64,000 bases of DNA from Toxonevra muliebris (lineage: Eukaryota; Arthropoda; Insecta; Diptera; Pallopteridae). A program made the position numbers and the translations under genes. The DNA lies in the NCBI GenBank assembly GCA_963691655.1, contig OY829327.1:87432019-87496018 (forward strand). The letters run 5' to 3'. This document shows positions 59,636 through 64,000 of this stretch, piece by piece (the first letter of the stretch is position 1; the number at the start of each line of letters is the position of its first letter). A model generated the notes under the pieces. That model did not search any database. It saw only the letters and a program-made list of their open reading frames with translations, and was not told where the DNA came from.

Positions 59636-62613
59636 TTCAGTGTCTGAAACAAGAAAGAGAAATTGCTTCTTTTGCATGCTAGATCCTTTGCCTTATTAGA
59701 ACTAACCGGACTAACCGGACTCAGGGTTCATGTCTATCAAAAGTTTATGGTACGAGTTTCTTCACTGAAATGCATTGCAACATATAAACAACTTCCTCAT
59801 ATATTTTTTTATGCGCCATATAAAATATCCATGCATGTTACTAACATAGAATCCACTATGAAATTTTATTGTATCCAAAACAAAGTGAACTCAGAATATT
59901 TCTTCGTATAAGAGTATGAAAAACCATTTTCACTCAAAGTACAAGTTGAGTATTTGATGTGAATTCGGCACATTCAGCTGTGAGAGCTTAGTAGAGTGGA
60001 GCTTACTAGCATGTTAAAAGAAAGTGCAAGAATGCGAAAGAGCATAAATTATTTATTTAGGAAAGGTCGTGTTTATGTTAAATACGAAGTACATGCAAAG
60101 AGAAATGATGTACTTGCGGAAGTATAATGAGCCAAAGTGCATTGAAGCTATGGAATACATAAAAGTAAATAAATATAAGAACAATTTATATATTTATTTT
60201 TTTAAATAGAAATTTTAAACACAAAATTTCATATCAGCTTTATATAGGCATCTTATAAAAATGCACTATCTTGCTCATTTTTCCACATATAAATCAAAAC
60301 TCATCATACAGAAACCATGAATCCTCACTTTTACCGTAATAACATTAAACTGCTGAAATATTCCTTAATATTTTGTTCTCTCACTCGCCTTCACGCTATT
60401 TCTCTCTCTCTCTCTTTCTCTTGTACTCGTTTTCCTTCGTATGACTCAATATATAGCAATATAGAAATTAAAACAGCAAATATTTCATAAAGTAAGAAGT
60501 TTCGTTAAATATTGCATACATTTCGTTAAGTTTACCACTACTGAATGATTTTTTTTTTTACTATTCCATATACTCGTTACGAACACATACAATCAATGTT
60601 CATGTTGTTGGTGCTGAGTAAATGTTAGGCTGATAGTGTGGATGAATGGTGATGTTGTTGTTGGCGCTCATTCGAATTTCGAAGGCGCGTATGTGTGTTT
60701 GTGTGGGAAACGTGGGAAAACTTGAAAAGTACAAAATTCTTTAGTACTGCAAACGTCGTGGTTTTGTGTAGTCGTTGTAAACAACACAAAATAAAAAACA
60801 ACAACAACAAAATATCATAACAAAACAAAAACGAAACGAAAATTTTGGAAAAAAGAAAAACGATAAATAGCTGTAATATTTCGTTATTTTTATTGCATAC
60901 ATGCCTCAAATGCCAGAGGAGTTGTCAAAAAATACACAAATATATTAAAAATTGTGAGGCAAACTTTTTGGGAATAATAAGCGATAGTTGAAAAAAGGTA
61001 AGTTCCAAAAATTGTAAGAAAAAAAAAAAAAAATTTTGAGTTACCTATAATTCAATGAAGTGGTATACTCACATTTTCCATTCATTTATGAATTTCTGTT
61101 TCAAATTCATTCCCGCATGTTGTAACTTCCTGCTTTTCTCCTTTCCCTGCCACCTCATTATGGCACGATGTTGCTTCACTGTCACTGCAAACACAAATAC
61201 TTTGCATTTCTTTCTACTTACTTAAATCAAATCGATAATTCAATTTAGCTTTACTCAACTTGATTTTGATTGATTTCATTGCTAAATTCTTAAGAGTATT
61301 TTCTTATTTCCTCCTTACTTCTTGCCACATCCTTCCTTCATTTGTATGTATTACATTGCCATTCGCCTTTAAGCAAACAAACAGACAAGCGCAAACAAAC
61401 ATATTGACAAATTTTTGTTGGCGGTTTTTGGTGTAAAATACTTCCAACTTATATTTGATTAACATGATTGATGAGCTTTAAATAAATATGTATGTATTTG
61501 CCAACGATATCGATCATTTGTTAAGTTCATCTTTATCTGGTAAATCATTGGTAACGACAACAACAGCAACAACACCAATACACCAATAAGAATTATAGAT
61601 ATAATCAAATTATCACATTAGGAAATTGGGAAATTAGGTTAATTGTTAACTATTTATTAGTTAATCGAAATTTACATAAACGAAATCAAATATTTAGAAA
61701 ATACTTGGATATTGAAGGAAAATTATTTTCCATTTTATTTGCTGTGGTCAGCAATTGAACTATGAAAGCTTTCTTTGAAAGCTTTTCTTTGTATTTTGAA
61801 ATTGATTGTAAGAGCTTGAAAGCTTTTCATATCACATTAGATAAAATTATTCAAATCAGCTATGATCTTAGCTTCTAATAGATTCGAAGAGAAGAAGGCC
61901 CCTCTTTGGTGGAATAATTCAACTTTCGATTAAATATTGCTAAAAAAAAAAAATGTTTAAAAATTTTTTAAATATTAATGACTTCGTGTGATCAGTGTTA
62001 CCGTTTAATATGGAGCTAAACAGAAACAAAGTAAGTTAATATATAATATAAAAGAGTAAACACCAGCTGATATTCTCTTTTTTGCTCTCTCGAAGCAACA
62101 GCCCAGTAAGAAAGTTCCATTGTAATTGAAGAAATCTAGTACACCCACACACAAAAATAACATTTTCTCTCTCACACTAGCCTTTCAGCGATCCTCTCTC
62201 CCCCCCTCCCTCTTCTCCCTACACCCCTCACTTCTCGTCTAGCCTCAATAAACTGAAGTATACATCCTATTGGACTAAATTAAAAAAGGCGAAAACCGTA
62301 AAGGTTAATGTGATTTATTCATACGCAGGGTGCCCGGGTTCGAGGCAAGGCACGGTAAAAAAACTCAAAATAGAAAACACATCATGGTACCACCTCTTGA
62401 CTGGCAATAGCAAACCATCAAGAGTAAAAAATTTCCTAAGAAAAGCTTTTCACTTCGCTGTTCGTATTAGGCATTAAACTGTACGCCCTTCCAATCGTTG
62501 TATGCCCTTCCAATCGTTGTATATGAAGAATAACTATATAAAAATATAATTAGTTGGTGAAGGAATTCAGTAATACTTTTTACCTGCCTTTACGGCTAAA
62601 GGATTTCGTAGTA
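59636..62613. other. Non-coding spacer with simple repeats
   Basis: CT repeat at 60401-60421, AAC-rich tract at 60795-60840 (reverse-strand open frames derive from it), a 14-A run at 61019-61033 and a C/CT-rich stretch at 62191-62232. A GGTTCGAGGC at 62337 resembles a pol III B-box, but no A-box precedes it at the right distance. Confidence 0.45.
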
Positions 62614-63715
62614 AAGGACATAACAATTATATCTATTATACCGGAACGTTGGCAATTTTGCGTTTAATATTGTCTTTGAGCTCGTATAAAGTTGCTGGCT
62701 TATTGGCATAGATCAGTGACTTGATATAGCCACAAAAAAAAATCCAATGGCGTTAGATCGCATGAACGAGGTGGCCATTCCACCGGACCATTTCTCGAGA
62801 TAACACGTTTACCGAATTTGCCTTTCAATAAATCGAATGTGACGCGTGCTGTGTGGCTATTGGCATCGTTTTGTTGAAACCACATATCGTTGATGTCAAA
62901 TTCATCCAACTCTGGTCACAAATAATCTTCCAGCATAACACGATAGCGGTCTCCATTGTCGGTAACATGACGGTCGTTTTCATCCACGAAAAAATACGGT
63001 CCAATCACACCTGCGGCATGAAAACCGCACAGTAACTTTTTTATGATGTAACGGTGTCTCAAGAAGCACATGTGAGTTTGTTGTTGGCCAATAACGCATA
63101 TTTTGCTTATTAACAAAGCCATTGAGCCGTAAATGAGCTTCATCGCTGAAGATGATTTTTCGATGAAATTCTTCGCTTTCTTCTGGCTTTGCCAGAGCCC
63201 AATTGGAGAAGTTTCGGCGTTTCAAATGTTCAAGTGGCTTTAGTTCTTGAGTCAATTTCATCTTGTAAGCATGTGTGCCGAGATCTTTTCGCAAAATACG
63301 CCACAGTGTCGTTCGAGCGACGCCCAATTCTTGAGAACGACGTGGAATTGACCGATTTGGGTTATTTTGAATCGATACACTTACGGCTGCGATATTTTCT
63401 TTGCTTCGAGCGGTACGATGTCTCTTTGGCACCGGAACATCCAATAATGAAAATGTGGATTCAAGTTCATTCACTATAGCATGCACAGCCTGTCGGGTGG
63501 GACGATTATTACAACCGAAAATTGGAGTAAGCGCTCTTAGAGTGTCGACTAACAACTCAGAATTTCGGTAGTAATTTTTAATAATTTCCAAACGTTGCGG
63601 GTTCGTAAACTTAACCATGATAAAAATGTTGACTTCAACTAATCTTTTGACATTGAGAGTTCATTAAAAAAGTTTAAAGGTGCGTTCATATAAAGATACG
63701 AAATTGTTATGTCCC
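62614..63715 (-). mobile_element. rosa-type (DD41D) element, copy 2
   Basis: The right (5') end, on the reverse strand GGGACATAACAATTTCG, abuts TA at 63716-63717. The left (3') end AAAGGACATAACAATTAT follows TA at 62612-62613. At 1.1 kb it is shortened by a deletion between the transposase C-terminus (ANVP near 62645) and the left repeat. The 5' leader matches copy 1 closely. Confidence 0.82.
62640..63618 (-). pseudogene. rosa-type (DD41D) transposase, copy 2
   Basis: ATG at 63618 opens a 212-codon frame: MVKFTNPQRLEIIKNYYRNS, RPTRQAVHAIVNEL, SQELGVARTTLWRILRKDLG and IIFSDEAHLRLNG (first Asp). A frameshift near 63030 moves the protein to CGFHAAGVIGPYFFVDENDR. A stop interrupts EDYL-stop-PELDEF, then the frame 62909-62700 reads DINDMWFQQNDANSHTAR and WPPRSCDLTPLDFFLW. 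The second catalytic position aligns as QQN where relatives have QQD, so Asp has become Asn. The last Asp follows 41 residues after that position. The C-terminus is truncated at about 62640. Confidence 0.87.
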
Positions 63716-63717
63716 TA

Positions 63718-64000
63718 ATGAAAAAACCCTTTAGTTTAAGATGTAAACAAATATATTTGTACAAGATCCAAGTATAATAAAAACTGCTTAAAAATAGTAA
63801 TGTTTTTCATAGTGTTTTTTGTTTATTCGGGCTTTTGTGGTCGTTGATTTTTAGAAACAATTAAAGAATATCTTTAATTTTCATTTTCTCCTACGCGTTT
63901 TTCAGGGAGTCTGTTTATTATAAAATATAATAAAATAACAAATGAATAATTAAACAAATTATAAATTATAAACAAAAACATATTTACAAATTCACAACAA
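63718..64000. other. AT-rich window end
   Basis: Nothing recognised beyond short homology to the leader of rosa copy 1 in the first 20 bases (AAAACCCTTTA, reverse complement of the sequence left of 46563). Confidence 0.5.

Noticed and set aside
62337..62350. GGTTCGAGGC resembling a pol III B-box
   Set aside because: No A-box at the expected distance upstream and no flanking duplication seen, so neither a tRNA gene nor a SINE can be supported.
1..64000. CRISPR array, bacterial operon or phage-like system
   Set aside because: No regularly spaced identical repeats with unique spacers, no ribosome-binding-site-led gene clusters, and gene content that is entirely insect transposon-like.

Overview
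This is non-coding animal DNA, most likely from a dipteran insect. It is AT-rich and full of A/T runs and CA/GT/CAG microsatellites, and its transposons are typical of flies: DD34D mariner elements, DD41D rosa-type elements, Tc1-like elements, hAT and CACTA-type miniature elements, and non-LTR retrotransposons with insect-style reverse transcriptases. The LINE proteins remind me of those in tephritid fruit flies, but that is recall rather than a search result. I recognise no intact host gene, rRNA, tRNA gene or CRISPR array. The window reads as intergenic or intronic sequence, and every recognisable protein-coding region is a broken transposon gene.

Layout. 0-4 kb: a LINE 3' end with an RNase H domain, a 5'-truncated LINE with reverse transcriptase, a hAT-type miniature element and an 87-bp piggyBac-type element. 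5.9 kb: first copy of a 76-bp palindrome. 6.1-7.7 kb: a 1.56-kb inverted-repeat element. 11.8-13.6 kb: a pogo-like element holding a TTAA-flanked element, which itself holds a third insert. 14.8-18.2 kb: two CACTA-like miniature elements; the second was split by a putative solo LTR, which was in turn split by a hAT element. 20.6-25.6 kb: a Tc1-like element carrying a mariner, then a free mariner. 27.4-31.1 kb: a Jockey-like LINE, a long-TIR fold-back element and another LINE 3' end. 32.4-33.6 kb: third mariner. 39.1-41.3 kb: a fold-back element of the same family as the one at 29.2 kb, with a 525-bp insert in one arm and a tRNA-derived SINE in the other. 46.6-48.7 kb: a rosa-type element and a hAT miniature element. 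49.7-52.6 kb: second Tc1-like copy with the fourth mariner. 53.0-53.8 and 55.1 kb: a hAT element and two more 76-bp palindromes. 55.4-59.6 kb: a second type of Tc1-like element, then a LINE split by a hAT element. 62.6-63.7 kb: second rosa-type copy.

Nothing here works as a pathway; what the window records is insertion history. Target-site duplications can be read directly for many insertions: 8 bp for four hAT-type elements, 4 bp for two 76-bp palindromes, 3 bp for the CACTA-like element, TTAA for two elements, 9 bp for the SINE, and TA for mariner and Tc1. These give a relative order at four nested sites. The four mariner copies share premature stop codons, which suggests they were moved by transposase supplied in trans. 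I found no new defence, immune or metabolic system. The least familiar items are the 76-bp palindrome family, the ACACAGT-ended fold-back family, the tRNA-headed SINE, and the Tc1-like family whose terminal repeats include an inverted duplication of its own transposase 3' end.
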